A DNA stretch of 64,000 nucleotides, taken from Planctomycetia bacterium (GTDB taxonomy: Bacteria > Planctomycetota > Phycisphaerae > UBA1845 > UTPLA1). The position numbers were made by a program, and so were the translations under genes. The notes under the pieces are model-generated. The model saw nothing but the letters and a program-made list of their open reading frames with translations, had not been told where the DNA came from and searched no databases. Positions 1 to 9,209 of this stretch are shown here, piece by piece (within the stretch, counting starts at the first letter, position 1; each line of letters opens with the position of its first letter). Where the stretch lies: NCBI GenBank assembly GCA_015200345.1, contig CP054187.1, positions 604,470-668,469 on the forward strand, read 5' to 3'.

Positions 1-919
1 AGTGGGACTCCGTCGTCGGGCGCGCCCAGTTGCGGAGCGCTGCGTAGAGATCCGAATTAATACTCAAATAGCTGCCTCCCCGGATGCCCCGATTAAATGT
101 GGGAAAGGCCGTCTCATTCCACTCCCAGACATTGCCTCCCTGGTCATACGTCCCGTAAGAACTCTCGGAATTCTCATGTGACCCGACGATCGTTCGATAG
201 TAGGGCGAGCCGATGGTCATCCCCAGATTGGAGTACGTCGCATTGTTGCCCGGGTCGGGATTATACAGAAGGTTACTGGGAATGTTGTTGCTGGCAGTCG
301 GGTAGTTCCAGTAATTGCCCGCGAGGCCGTCATTCTTGTGGTAGGCAGCCTTGTACCATTCGCTTTCAGTGGGGATGGCCCAGGCCGCGGTGGGTCTGCG
401 CGTGATGGCCATTAACTCGGGGATCGTCATCGCACCGTTAAGATAGTACGCGCCATCCTCCGTGGTGGATAGATTTTGCGGCCCGGTCGGCTGGCCATTC
501 TGAAGCCAGTTTGCGAAACGAGCAGCGTCCCCCCATGAAACGTAATTCACCGGACGGTCGGCCCAGTCCTCTGGAACGCTGTACGTATAGCTGCCCGGCT
601 GGCCGCTTCGTTGAATGTTCGCGCCCGAGGTCACTCCCGTCGTGCTCCCCATGCTTGGGTTGTACAACCCGTGCGGATCGTCAGCCGCCACGGCATTGAG
701 AAAGGCCGTGTACTGCCGCGCCGTCACCTCAAACTTACTGATTCGGTATTCGTAATTGACGCTTCCGATGGTCGGACCGCCGGCATTCATAAAACGCGAG
801 TCACCGCCGTTGCCGACATGACCAACCGGAACGGTTTCGACAAGTTGAGCGGACGCACGATGGACATTCACAACGGCGACCAACGCCGGGAGCAACACGG
901 TTAATCGAAGTGCCCTCAT
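1..919 (-). CDS. Formylglycine-generating-enzyme (SUMF1/FGE-sulfatase) domain secreted protein, 3' end cut by window
   Basis: The minus-strand reading frame opens with a signal peptide (MRALRLTVLLPALVAVVNVHRASA) and continues into an FGE-sulfatase fold. Diagnostic stretches are YEYRISKFEVTARQYTAFLN, PVNYVSWGDAARFANWLQNG, IPTESEWYKAAYHKN, GGNVWEWNE and RGIRGGSY. In this family the fold either oxidises a sulfatase cysteine to formylglycine or serves as a non-catalytic binding module; many planctomycete secreted copies are of unknown role. The frame is open to position 1, so the C-terminus lies outside the window. Two tandem ATGs sit at 922 and 919; GGAGGGAC upstream is better spaced for 919. 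The catalytic cysteines cannot be judged because the end is missing. Confidence 0.85.
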   Translation of the reverse strand, partial: MRALRLTVLLPALVAVVNVHRASAQLVETVPVGHVGNGGDSRFMNAGGPTIGSVNYEYRISKFEVTARQYTAFLNAVAADDPHGLYNPSMGSTTGVTSGANIQRSGQPGSYTYSVPEDWADRPVNYVSWGDAARFANWLQNGQPTGPQNLSTTEDGAYYLNGAMTIPELMAITRRPTAAWAIPTESEWYKAAYHKNDGLAGNYWNYPTASNNIPSNLLYNPDPGNNATYSNLGMTIGSPYYRTIVGSHENSESSYGTYDQGGNVWEWNETAFPTFNRGIRGGSYLSINSDLYAALRNWARPTTESH

Positions 920-1034
920 CATGTCCCTCCGTCGCGCTTCTTGCCGGTTGAGTGTGGATGCCTTCGTAAGGCCCCAGCCGGTTCGCATCGTACAAGAACA
1001 GTGGCCCAAGGTATTGCCTTGGATTTGACACGCT

Positions 1035-1063
1035 ATGCTACCGTTCGTGGGCGGCTGTGTCAA
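1035..1063 (-). promoter_or_regulatory. Candidate sigma-70-type promoter for the FGE-like gene
   Basis: Reading the minus strand, TTGACA (1063-1058) is followed after 17 bases by TAGCAT (1040-1035). The -35 is a perfect consensus match and the -10 matches 4 of 6. Transcription would start near 1028, leaving a leader of about 105 nt before the start codon. Confidence 0.5.
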
Positions 1064-1164
1064 GGAGAAAGTCTAATTCTCGCCTCGATAATTGTCACAA
1101 CTCGTCCGATTCCGACCATTTCGCGCGACACGAAGCGCAAGCATAGAGATCATAACCAGTTATG

Positions 1165-1436
1165 CTATCGCACCTCCCGGTTCACCGGTTCCGTCAACTT
1201 GGCACCCGGCGGCGGCATGTCAAACGGCACGCACGGACCCACCAACACCAGCCCGCCTTGCGCTCGCGCCAGATCACGCACGGCGCGTCGAAACACGACG
1301 TTCACCCAGCATCCAGCCCCCAGAAGCGAGCGAGATAGGCCTGCTTCAATCCCGCAAGGGTATCGGCGCTCAATGTGGGCGACGTGAACTGCTTGCGGCC
1401 ATCGACGTGGACAAAATGCACCGTGGCGGAAGACAT
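1165..1436 (-). pseudogene. Possible frameshifted remnant of a small gene
   Basis: A minus-strand frame from ATG at 1436 reads about 40 codons with strongly GC-rich third positions (MSSATVHFVHVDGRKQFTSP...YLARFWG) and then meets TGA. The next frame takes over at about 1320 and reads on with the same codon style (GCWVNVVFRRAVRDLARAQG...) to TAG at 1165. The total span is 90 codons plus two bases, as expected for one indel. No Shine-Dalgarno precedes the ATG and I do not recognise a family. The rest of 1064-1556 shows nothing I can support as a gene. Confidence 0.3.
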
Positions 1437-1556
1437 ACCGCGCAGGATAAACGCTGCTCGGCAACGTGCTCCAATGCAACCCTGGTAGGCACCGGCTCTG
1501 TACCGATAGCCTCTTTGAAATAGCTCTGTTGCGTCGACGCGACGATCCGGGCGCGT

Positions 1557-1931
1557 TCACTTCCCCGGTCGCACGTGAATCACTCTTCCGAACTGATCCA
1601 CCGTCACGGTTGACCGCCTGGCCGCCTCCGCGCCTTCGCCAGTCACGGTGACACGCCACACGTTGAATTGCTTTTTCGATAGAATCTTGTATCGCTCCGG
1701 CATCAGACGAAGCGCGCGCAACTGCTCGACGGCGATCCGCTCGGCCGCACTCGAATCAGGGGTTCGGCCCCTTTCAACCCCGCCCGACGCGCCTTTCGAA
1801 CGGGCCGTATTCATTTCTTGTATCCCGCGAGCGCGACTGCTCGAGTCGGAGTCGGAACCGGATCCGTTGCAACTTGCAATGACCACCGTCATGAGAATCA
1901 AGCAGGCCGTGCGCCATCGAGGCTTCTCCAT
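1557..1931 (-). CDS. Small predicted lipoprotein
   Basis: A 124-residue protein starting MEKPRWRTACLILMTVVIASCNG: a short basic N-region, a hydrophobic stretch, and a lipobox (VIASC) with the lipidation cysteine at about residue 21. A Ser/Asp-rich linker follows, then a C-terminal domain of about 60 residues (AAERIAVEQLRALRLMPERY...VTVDQFGRVIHVRPGK) that I do not recognise. ATG at 1931 is preferred over the in-frame GTG at 1940 because it gives a normal lipoprotein signal. It lies upstream of the kinase gene in reverse genomic order with a short gap, but co-transcription cannot be shown. Confidence 0.7.
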   Translation of the reverse strand: MEKPRWRTACLILMTVVIASCNGSGSDSDSSSRARGIQEMNTARSKGASGGVERGRTPDSSAAERIAVEQLRALRLMPERYKILSKKQFNVWRVTVTGEGAEAARRSTVTVDQFGRVIHVRPGK

Positions 1932-1998
1932 ATCGCGCACTCGACACTCCCGTTGATTGGACTATCAGGTGCTTTGCTCCAATTGAGCTAGCGATCCT

Positions 1999-3297
1999 TT
2001 ACTTCACAAGGAGCGCGATCACCAAAATCAGAATCAACACACCCTCGGCGATGACGGCCGTGATGAGCGCCGGATTCGCAGAGGCCCGCGCCACGCCGGC
2101 GGCTCGGCCGGCTTCGTACGTCGCGTCTACCTCCCCCGCTCCGAGGCCCTTCAGCAGACTGTCGGCCACGCCTTCTCGCGCCTGAAGCGGCGCTTCGCCC
2201 CGCGCGACGCGCTCCAGGTCTTGCAGCATGTCAGTCGTCGACGCGTAGCGCTTGTTGCGATCCTTCGCCATCGCCCGCTCCACGACCTCGCCCAGGCCCG
2301 TCGAAATGTTGGGATTGAGATGATCCGGCGGGACGAGCGGCTCCTTCAGGTGCTTCTGCATGATCTGGCCCGGCGTGGTGCCGTCAAACGGGACGCGCCC
2401 GGTGACCATATGATACAGCGTGGCCCCCAACGAATAAATGTCCGCCCGGAAATCCACATCCTTCACGCCGCGCACCTGCTCCGGCGAAATGTAGTACGGC
2501 GTGCCGTAAGCCCGGCCCTTCTCCGCTTCGGCAGCCGCCTCGTCGCCGGCCTCCCGCGCCAGGCCCATGTCGGCCAGCTTGGCGTTGCCGTCGCGCGTGA
2601 TCATGATGTTCTTGGGTTTCACGTCGCGGTGGATGAAGCCGCGCGCGTGCGCGTGCTCCAGCGCTCGGGCAATCTGAATGATGACCGCCAGCGCGTCCTT
2701 CTCCGAATACACGCGTCGCTCGGCAAGAATGTCGTACACCGTCTTGCCGTCGACATACTCCATGACGAAATAGTGGTAGCCCGCGTACTCCCCGACATCA
2801 ATCGCCTGCACGATGTTGTTGTGGTTCAGCTTGGCGGCCGCGCGGCCTTCCTTGTAAAACCGCGCGACGAACTCCGGGTCTTCGCTTAATCGCTTCGGGA
2901 GAATCTTGATCGCCACGATGCGATCGAGCGAGAGCTGCCTGGCCTTGTACACGCTGGCCATCGCCCCGGCTCCGATCCGCTGCATGATCTGAAAACCGGG
3001 AATCTGCTGAAGCGATTGCGACATCGAGTCGTCGGCAGGGTTCATCAGCCGCTTGAGCTGACCCGCCGTGACGATGCCGTATTTCACGAGCAATTCTGAA
3101 AGCGATGCGTCCTTGCCCTCGTCGCGGAGCTTCTTCTGCTTGGCGAGAACGGCCTGCACCTCTTCGGGCGTGGCGAGCCGGGCGTCGACGACCATTCGAC
3201 CGATGGAGCTGTTCGCGCCGGCGCCGCTGCGCTGGCCGGCGGCGCTGCCGCTGCCGGCACCTGTTTTATTGCCGAACGCCTTCGGTTCATTCGCCAT
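1999..3297 (-). CDS. Membrane Ser/Thr protein kinase with pilus-ATPase-like N-terminal domain
   Basis: A 432-residue protein. Residues 33-86 (IGRMVVDARLATPEEVQAVL...ELLVKYGIVTAGQLKRLM) resemble one repeat of the GspE/MshE N-terminal domain. Residues 102-365 form a Hanks-type kinase: glycine loop IGAGAMASV (109-117), lysine at AIK (131), catalytic loop HRDVKPKN (223-230), DMG in place of DFG (243-245), and SPEQVRG in the activation segment. A hydrophobic segment (409-431) ends the protein, so the kinase is cytoplasmic and tail-anchored. Family members phosphorylate Ser/Thr on unknown partners. GGTGGAG lies 11 nt before the ATG. The domain pairing suggests a link to type IV pili or c-di-GMP, but that is inference. 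Confidence 0.9.
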   Translation of the reverse strand: MANEPKAFGNKTGAGSGSAAGQRSGAGANSSIGRMVVDARLATPEEVQAVLAKQKKLRDEGKDASLSELLVKYGIVTAGQLKRLMNPADDSMSQSLQQIPGFQIMQRIGAGAMASVYKARQLSLDRIVAIKILPKRLSEDPEFVARFYKEGRAAAKLNHNNIVQAIDVGEYAGYHYFVMEYVDGKTVYDILAERRVYSEKDALAVIIQIARALEHAHARGFIHRDVKPKNIMITRDGNAKLADMGLAREAGDEAAAEAEKGRAYGTPYYISPEQVRGVKDVDFRADIYSLGATLYHMVTGRVPFDGTTPGQIMQKHLKEPLVPPDHLNPNISTGLGEVVERAMAKDRNKRYASTTDMLQDLERVARGEAPLQAREGVADSLLKGLGAGEVDATYEAGRAAGVARASANPALITAVIAEGVLILILVIALLVK

Positions 3298-3484
3298 GAC
3301 GATCAGACTCCACCTGTCTTACGGCCCGCCGGAACCAGGTCGGCGCGATGATCGAACCTCGACCGGATAGCAGCACTCCCGAGGAAAAGCCGTAACTCGC
3401 GCCGACACCTTACTTTATGGCATTCAACGTCGCCAAGTCAACACGGGTTGGTACAAAACCGGACAGACCACGCGATGACAAGGC

Positions 3485-4069
3485 TCATGGCGCATGCCAG
3501 GGGACATCTTCCACGCCCGAAAACGCATTGGCACATCGCGCCCAGGCGAAGAGAAGATCGCTCAAACGATTGAGATAGATCACCACGTTGGGATTGGGGC
3601 AGTCGGCCCCCAGCGCGACGACACGCCGCTCCGCGCGCCGGCACACCGTGCGACACACGTGCAACGCCGACGCAGCCGGCGCACCGCCCGGGAGAATGAA
3701 CTGCCGTAACGGAGGGACCACCGCGCACGCATCGTCGATCCAGCTCTCCAGCCGTGCGATGTCAACCTCGCTGATTTTCGGCACTTTGTCGCGATGCGGC
3801 GCACCGATCGGCGTGGCCAGCTCCGCCCCGACCGTGAACAGATCACGCTGTATGTGCATCAGGCGGTCAACCAGCCGCTGCCAATCCTGCCGCGCGCCGC
3901 CGGACGACGCCGCCACCAGCCCCTGTACCATGCTGGTAGCCACGCCGACGAACGCGTTGGTCTCGTCGACGTCGCCATACGCGCAAACCCGCGCATCGTG
4001 CTTTCGCACGCGCGTGCCATCGAAGAGCACCGTGCCGCCGTCGTCGCCCTGTTTTGTGTACAACTTCAC
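3485..4069 (-). CDS. PduO-type cob(I)alamin adenosyltransferase
   Basis: A 194-residue protein of normal length for ATP:cob(I)alamin adenosyltransferases, which transfer adenosyl from ATP to cob(I)alamin to make coenzyme B12. The ATP-binding N-terminus (LYTKQGDDGGTVLFDGTRV, then DVDETNAFVG) and the C-terminal signature (CRRAERRVVAL...VVIYLNRLSDLLFAWAR) are both intact. The start is GTG at 4069, preceded by GGGAG. The acidic Ser-rich protein gene at 4222 lies upstream, separated by a terminator hairpin, so this gene probably has its own promoter. Confidence 0.93.
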   Translation of the reverse strand: MKLYTKQGDDGGTVLFDGTRVRKHDARVCAYGDVDETNAFVGVATSMVQGLVAASSGGARQDWQRLVDRLMHIQRDLFTVGAELATPIGAPHRDKVPKISEVDIARLESWIDDACAVVPPLRQFILPGGAPAASALHVCRTVCRRAERRVVALGADCPNPNVVIYLNRLSDLLFAWARCANAFSGVEDVPWHAP

Positions 4070-4151
4070 GACTGGCTCCCGCCTCTCCCCGCATCCGACC
4101 AGTCACGTTACCACAATCCAGCGATTGGCCCAAATCCGCCGACCGCGCAGG

Positions 4152-4186
4152 AAAAAGGCCCGCCGGGCGATCAAACCCCGCGGGCC
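4152..4186 (-). terminator. Rho-independent terminator downstream of the 4222-6066 gene
   Basis: On the minus strand GGCCCGC (4186-4180) pairs with GCGGGCC (4163-4157) and is followed by TTTTT (4156-4152). It sits 36 bases past the stop of the upstream gene. Confidence 0.7.
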
Positions 4187-4221
4187 TTCTTGCACGCTCT
4201 TGCCGCGCGTTCGCGGCTCGA

Positions 4222-6066
4222 TTACTCGCCGTCGTCCGAACTGTCCTCATTCGAACTCGACTCGTCCTTATCTTCCGATGACTCGTCGCCGGATTCGCTC
4301 TCTTCTGAATCAGACTCGTCGCCGTCATCCGCCATGTCGGCCGCCTCGGCCGCCGAGTACTTCTCGAACATCTCCTTGCACGCCTTGATCAGCTTCATCG
4401 GGACGACGAAGTCGATCCGGCTGGCCGTGTCTTCCACCGCCGACGTGACCGCGACCGGCGCGTGCAGGGTCGGCATGTCGAACGGCACTTCGTCCTCTTC
4501 GCCAACCACCGCCGCGACTTTCTTCACCGTCTGCATGATGTGATCCACGGCAAAGTACATCTCCGCCACTTTCTTCGCCGGCAGGCCTTTGCTCACGGCC
4601 GCGATGCCCGCATCGGTCGACAAGCCGCCGCTCGACTTCGCACCCGTCGCGATCTTCTCGAATCGCTTCTTCCCGCCGCCCATCGAAAGCACGACGTGAT
4701 TGTCGCCCACGGCGCCGAACCGGATTCGCATGTCCGATCCGAGCACCTTCTTCATCTTCTCGACGTCGCCCTTGTCGCCGTCGGTCGCATCGGCGATTTC
4801 ATCGACGCGAATCTCGATCGTGTCGGCCTTGCCTCCGCCTACCGTTTCCGCATCCGCCTTGTGGACGATGTGCTTCTTGATCGCGACAAAGTCTTCGTCA
4901 TCGGAAAGGCCCATCGCCGTCGTAAACAGTTTCCGCAAACTTTCGACAAACGCCGCAGAGTCGTTCGTCTCGGCCACGATCGCCAGCCCGATCATGCCTT
5001 CGGCCGTATCTTCCAGCGCGCTGAACGACAGCGCGACCCGCTTCAGGTTCTTATGAAGCTTGAGATACTCCTTGTCCATCGCCGCGAGCTGCTCGGGCGT
5101 CGCACCGGGAAGGCGCATGGACTTCAACAGGCCCGAGATCGGCTTATCGCTGCCCGCCGTCTTGCCGACGTCGCTATGATTGATGGTGCTTCCCAGGCTG
5201 AACAGGTACTTGTCCTTCGGAAGCACGGCCAGCAGGGCGTCTTCCGTGCCCTGGTCGGCCGCGATCATTTTCTCCAGATCCCCCTCCGCTTTCGGCGTGA
5301 TCCGCGCAACCACGGCCAAACCGTCGTCGTTGAACGTCAGCCCGAGATCGAATGACGCGACCTCGGTGAACATCTTCATGATGTTCTGCGCGGTCTCGCC
5401 GGTGGGGTCCTGCGCCGCCATCGCCATCTGGAGGAACGGCATGGCCATGTCTTTGTACGCCGTCGAGACCGCACCGAGCGAAATGCTCATGTAGACATCC
5501 GACGCGCTCATCGCATTGGTGCGGCCTGCTGACACCGCCGATGCAATCGTCTTCTTTGACTTGGCGACCTTGGTCACCGCGTCCTGCCCGGGACCGACGA
5601 TCACCGCTTTGCCCTTTACCGCGGCAAAGCCCGGCTCGCCCATCACCGTCACGCGCGAAACACCCTCTTCCTCGCTTGGCTCGGCAGACAGCTTCTCCAG
5701 AACGGCCTTGGGATCCTTTGCCGGCACAATCGCCACCGCGGCCTCGTTCATACCGCCCATCTTTTGCACATCGAGCACGACCACGCAGACCGGGCGTGTC
5801 ATGTCAACGGCATCCACGAGGTTCAGCGGGGCCAGGGCCATCGCCGAGATCTGCGGCGGTATCGGCAGGCCCAGCGACTGCTGGAGCCGCGACGCCGTCG
5901 AGTCGAGCTGGTCCAACGATCGAATCATGACAAACCCCCAGGCATCGCTGGGAATGAGTTCGAGCGTCTCTTTCACGCCGGACGCCTGCGCGGTTGAGCC
6001 AATCGCCAGGGCCGTCAACAGGCACGTGACCGTCCACATTCGTTTCATCATGGGAATCCTTCTCAT
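4222..6066 (-). CDS. Large secreted protein of unknown function with acidic Ser-rich tail
   Basis: A 614-residue protein with a signal peptide ending STAQA|S at about residue 29. The body (about 30-570) alternates beta and helical stretches and contains GFVMIRSLDQLDSTASRLQQ, a style seen in DUF3352-like secreted proteins of planctomycetes; I cannot assign an activity. The last 40 residues are almost only D, E and S (from MADDGDESDSEESESGDESS to the end), forming a highly acidic disordered tail. GAAGGAG precedes the ATG. The next upstream gene (6171-8126) has a similar opening theme (PRDAAAVVVFPNLAATTERL), so the pair may be diverged paralogues. Confidence 0.8.
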   Translation of the reverse strand: MRRIPMMKRMWTVTCLLTALAIGSTAQASGVKETLELIPSDAWGFVMIRSLDQLDSTASRLQQSLGLPIPPQISAMALAPLNLVDAVDMTRPVCVVVLDVQKMGGMNEAAVAIVPAKDPKAVLEKLSAEPSEEEGVSRVTVMGEPGFAAVKGKAVIVGPGQDAVTKVAKSKKTIASAVSAGRTNAMSASDVYMSISLGAVSTAYKDMAMPFLQMAMAAQDPTGETAQNIMKMFTEVASFDLGLTFNDDGLAVVARITPKAEGDLEKMIAADQGTEDALLAVLPKDKYLFSLGSTINHSDVGKTAGSDKPISGLLKSMRLPGATPEQLAAMDKEYLKLHKNLKRVALSFSALEDTAEGMIGLAIVAETNDSAAFVESLRKLFTTAMGLSDDEDFVAIKKHIVHKADAETVGGGKADTIEIRVDEIADATDGDKGDVEKMKKVLGSDMRIRFGAVGDNHVVLSMGGGKKRFEKIATGAKSSGGLSTDAGIAAVSKGLPAKKVAEMYFAVDHIMQTVKKVAAVVGEEDEVPFDMPTLHAPVAVTSAVEDTASRIDFVVPMKLIKACKEMFEKYSAAEAADMADDGDESDSEESESGDESSEDKDESSSNEDSSDDGE

Positions 6067-6170
6067 TTTTCTGCTCCTTCAATGGACACGGCCACGCCGC
6101 GCCGACCTTGCTCTTCTATCCCACAGCGCTCGGCTTCGGCCCGCGCCGCTCGTCTACTCGCCGGTTTGAT

Positions 6171-8126
6171 TCAATCCCCGGATACTCCCTCACCAACGCC
6201 AGGATCGGATGACCGCGGACGACCCGGCATGCGAGGACGGGGAGCCGTGCGCGGCAGGACAGGACGCCCGAGCGGCTCCACTTCCCGCGACGACGCCTGC
6301 GAGCCGATCACTTGCAACAGACGCCCCGACATGTCCCGCACTGTTTCACCGATCGCGGGGAGATCCGCCGCAGCCACGCTTAGCCGACCCGTTATTCGCC
6401 CGTCTTCGATCCTTGCGCCCCATCCGATCATCGGACCGGGCCGAACCGGCGGCTTGCCTTGCTTCTTCAGGACCGGTGGAAGCGGCGCCTCGGCGTCGCT
6501 CATTCGACCGGCCAGCGTGGCGGCGGTCAACGCCGGCAGCGTGGCCGCGACTTCGCCGACGTCCAGCAACGCGACGATTTGACACGATTTCGGCAATCGC
6601 GTGAGTGCGGCCTGCGCGGTCTCGTTCACCTTCAGTGTGCGACCGATCTTCAGCGCCCGGTCAACTTCACAGACGCCGTATTTTCCCGCTGACATCGTGA
6701 ACACCAGGTGCCGATCGTCCATCGCGCCGATCTGAAGCAACGACTGCTCTCCGTACAGCACCGCCATTTCCCGACGGAACGTTTCAGAGGTGTCAGGACC
6801 GATCAGCGCCGCCTCACGGTATTCCATTTCACCGCAGCGCCGGGGCTTGAACTTCAGCTTGCCATAGCCCATGCCGGGCATGAAGGACGCCATGATCTCC
6901 GAAGAATGCTCCTGAACGTATTGCGCTTGGTTCACGCCGCGTCGGGCCTCGGTCATCAGCGTCCCGGTAACGATCTCCAACGGAAACACGTCATCCTGCT
7001 TCGACCCCAAAACCATGTACAGCCCCTGGGTCCGGCCGCTCATGTCGTGAACGGTCTCAATCAGCTTCTCGCGCTGTGCCGCGTTGGCGCTGTGCTGTAC
7101 GGCGGGCTGCTTCAGAAGCAAATCCATCACGCGGCAACTGAAGCTGTGTTCCGCGGTCACCTGCCAGTCAAGCGCCAAGATCGCCATGAACCGCCGATCC
7201 GCGATGAAGCTGCCGAAGTCCAGGCCATTGCTTCGAATGCTGTTGAGATACGCGCGGACCGATCCGTTGCGCGTGAAGGTGTGATGGTGAACCAATTCCA
7301 ACGTCTTGCCGTCGAAGCGAACCGCCGCCGAAAGCGTCTGCATTTCATCCACGACCTGCATCACGCGATCGGCCGCCCAGTCCGCCACGACCCGAACGCC
7401 ATCGGGCATTGCATCGTCGGGCTTGGCGGATTCCAGCATGCCCAGCTTCATCGCGTTGACGGCCAGCGACACAAAGGGGCGAATGCGATCGCGCCAAGCG
7501 GGTGACCAGAAGTAGACAAACACGTCGGAGTCGCGCGCCAATGCCTGCTGGACCGGGTCCAGCGAAGCGAGCAGCCCTTGTTCTTTTGCAACCTGTTTGA
7601 GAAATCGCTGTAACGGAAGCCGTCGCCCGGCGACCAACGCCGTGCCACGCCGCATCAGCAGGCAGCGCTTACCGCCGATGCCCGACACGGTTTGAATCGT
7701 CCCGTCCGGCGGACAGCCTTCCGGCGCGATGGGTTCGAGGTTCTTCGGTTGAAACAGCAGCGCGAGGTGTTCTCTCGACATGCTCGCGCGCGCCGACACG
7801 ATCACAACCGGCTGCTTGAAATCCACCACACCCCGCGGGAGATCAAACGAATCGAGCACGTCATCAGGAGAGAACAGCTGCGCACGGGGAAAGTGCTTCT
7901 CAAGATACGCGTTCAACCGCTCCGTCGTCGCCGCCAGGTTCGGAAACACCACGACGGCCGCCGCATCGCGCGGAACTTCAGCCAGCGGATCGTCGGCCAG
8001 CAGGCGCGCACCGAGCACGCCGACGACCAGCGCAAAGATCCATGCCTCATGCCCGCGCACGGGAAGGAGTCCGGATGAATGGCGGAACACTGGTTTCGTT
8101 TTCAATGGGTTAGTCAACCGACACAC
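6171..8126 (-). CDS. Secreted or membrane-anchored protein of unknown function, possible paralogue of its neighbour
   Basis: A 651-residue protein. A hydrophobic segment (IFALVVGVLGARLLA, about residues 30-44) follows a basic N-terminus and then LADDPLAEVPRDAAAVVVFP, which suits a signal peptide or anchor. The next 550 residues contain no motif I recognise; the overall plan (export signal, 'protein decides X' style AAVVVFPNLAATTERLNAYL near the start) resembles the adjacent 614-residue protein. The C-terminus is rich in Pro and Arg (PLGRPVLPRTAPRPRMPGRP). The start is a GTG without a clear Shine-Dalgarno; a later GTG near residue 23 is also possible. Confidence 0.72.
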   Translation of the reverse strand: MCRLTNPLKTKPVFRHSSGLLPVRGHEAWIFALVVGVLGARLLADDPLAEVPRDAAAVVVFPNLAATTERLNAYLEKHFPRAQLFSPDDVLDSFDLPRGVVDFKQPVVIVSARASMSREHLALLFQPKNLEPIAPEGCPPDGTIQTVSGIGGKRCLLMRRGTALVAGRRLPLQRFLKQVAKEQGLLASLDPVQQALARDSDVFVYFWSPAWRDRIRPFVSLAVNAMKLGMLESAKPDDAMPDGVRVVADWAADRVMQVVDEMQTLSAAVRFDGKTLELVHHHTFTRNGSVRAYLNSIRSNGLDFGSFIADRRFMAILALDWQVTAEHSFSCRVMDLLLKQPAVQHSANAAQREKLIETVHDMSGRTQGLYMVLGSKQDDVFPLEIVTGTLMTEARRGVNQAQYVQEHSSEIMASFMPGMGYGKLKFKPRRCGEMEYREAALIGPDTSETFRREMAVLYGEQSLLQIGAMDDRHLVFTMSAGKYGVCEVDRALKIGRTLKVNETAQAALTRLPKSCQIVALLDVGEVAATLPALTAATLAGRMSDAEAPLPPVLKKQGKPPVRPGPMIGWGARIEDGRITGRLSVAAADLPAIGETVRDMSGRLLQVIGSQASSREVEPLGRPVLPRTAPRPRMPGRPRSSDPGVGEGVSGD

Positions 8127-8396
8127 AGAATGAGCGTTCGTGCGAAACCTGAAACTGCTCGGTCCACTTCTGATACCGCGTCAATCCCATACCGAAAGCA
8201 CGGTTGTCTGGCGGCTCCCGCTGATCAAATCACGGTGCGCGGCCCCTTCGCGAACCGAACCGATCGCAGCCCGGCCCCGCGCCGACCGCATCCGCGAGGC
8301 AAGGATTTTAACGGAATCGCCGACAACGTCTAACGCCCGATATCACCGAACGTTTGCGGCAGAACTGAATGAATTCACAGGCAGCAGGGGGACTTG

Positions 8397-9113
8397 TCAG
8401 ATCGCGGCCGACCGTGTGATCCGGTCGCGGACCCAATCGACGGTGACGCCCTTTTCGGCCAGCATCTGGGCGACGAAACCCTCCGGCTCCCGCAGGATCG
8501 CAAGCAACAGATGTTCGTCGCTGACCTCGCCGTGACCAAGCCGATTGGCCGAGTCCACCGCCATGATCAGGCGATGCCAGAACCGGGGGGAATGAAACGC
8601 TTTGGCCAGCTCCTGCTGGTGGATCCACTCCATCGCATCGTGGCCGCTGGCGACGCCGGCGTGGTCTTCGTAGGTCGAGGAGCGAAGCAGCGTCAGGATC
8701 TCTTCGCGAATCTGTTCCAGCTTGACGCCGCGGCCATTGAGCAGCTTGGCGGGGACGTCGCTCCCCTCACGCAGGCAACCCAGCAGCAGGTGCTCCGTGC
8801 CGACGTACTTGTGACCGAGCTTGCGCGCCTCGTCGATTGCGTACTGCACGACCTGGCGCATGGCGGCGTTCTGTGCCATTTTTGTGGCATGAATGTCCTT
8901 GCGCCCCGGCTCCACCATCTTGTTCAGCTCGGATCGCAGCGTTTCCAGGTCGACGCCCATGTTGCGCAGCACGAGCGTCGCCACGCTCGAGGTCACCGCC
9001 AGGATGCCCATGAACATGTGAACCGGCGCCAAATAATCATGATGCAGCCGGATCGCCTCCTGATTCGCCAGGGCCATCGCCCGCCGCGCTCGGTCGCTGA
9101 ATCGTTCGTGCAC
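8397..9113 (-). CDS. Clp N-terminal-domain protein without ATPase module
   Basis: A 238-residue protein made only of ClpA/ClpC-type N-terminal repeats. Residues 1-75 (MHERFSDRARRAMALANQEA, LAPVHMFMGIL) and 75-150 (KLGHKYVGTEHLLLGCLREG, LLNGRGVKLEQIREEI) form one double Clp-N unit; 155-235 (SANRLGHGEVSDEHLLLAIL) holds another half. No AAA+ Walker motifs follow. In ClpC this domain receives substrates and adaptor proteins; stand-alone copies may act as adaptors or decoys, which is inference here. GTG start at 9113 with GGGAG seven bases upstream. Confidence 0.88.
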   Translation of the reverse strand: MHERFSDRARRAMALANQEAIRLHHDYLAPVHMFMGILAVTSSVATLVLRNMGVDLETLRSELNKMVEPGRKDIHATKMAQNAAMRQVVQYAIDEARKLGHKYVGTEHLLLGCLREGSDVPAKLLNGRGVKLEQIREEILTLLRSSTYEDHAGVASGHDAMEWIHQQELAKAFHSPRFWHRLIMAVDSANRLGHGEVSDEHLLLAILREPEGFVAQMLAEKGVTVDWVRDRITRSAAI

Positions 9114-9209
9114 AGTTGTCTCCCTTCAGCCGTTGCGGTGTGGCGCCGACCTCGCGCCGGCGAAATCACGGGCGGACGCCCATGCCACACATGATAAACG
9201 GATCGTTTG

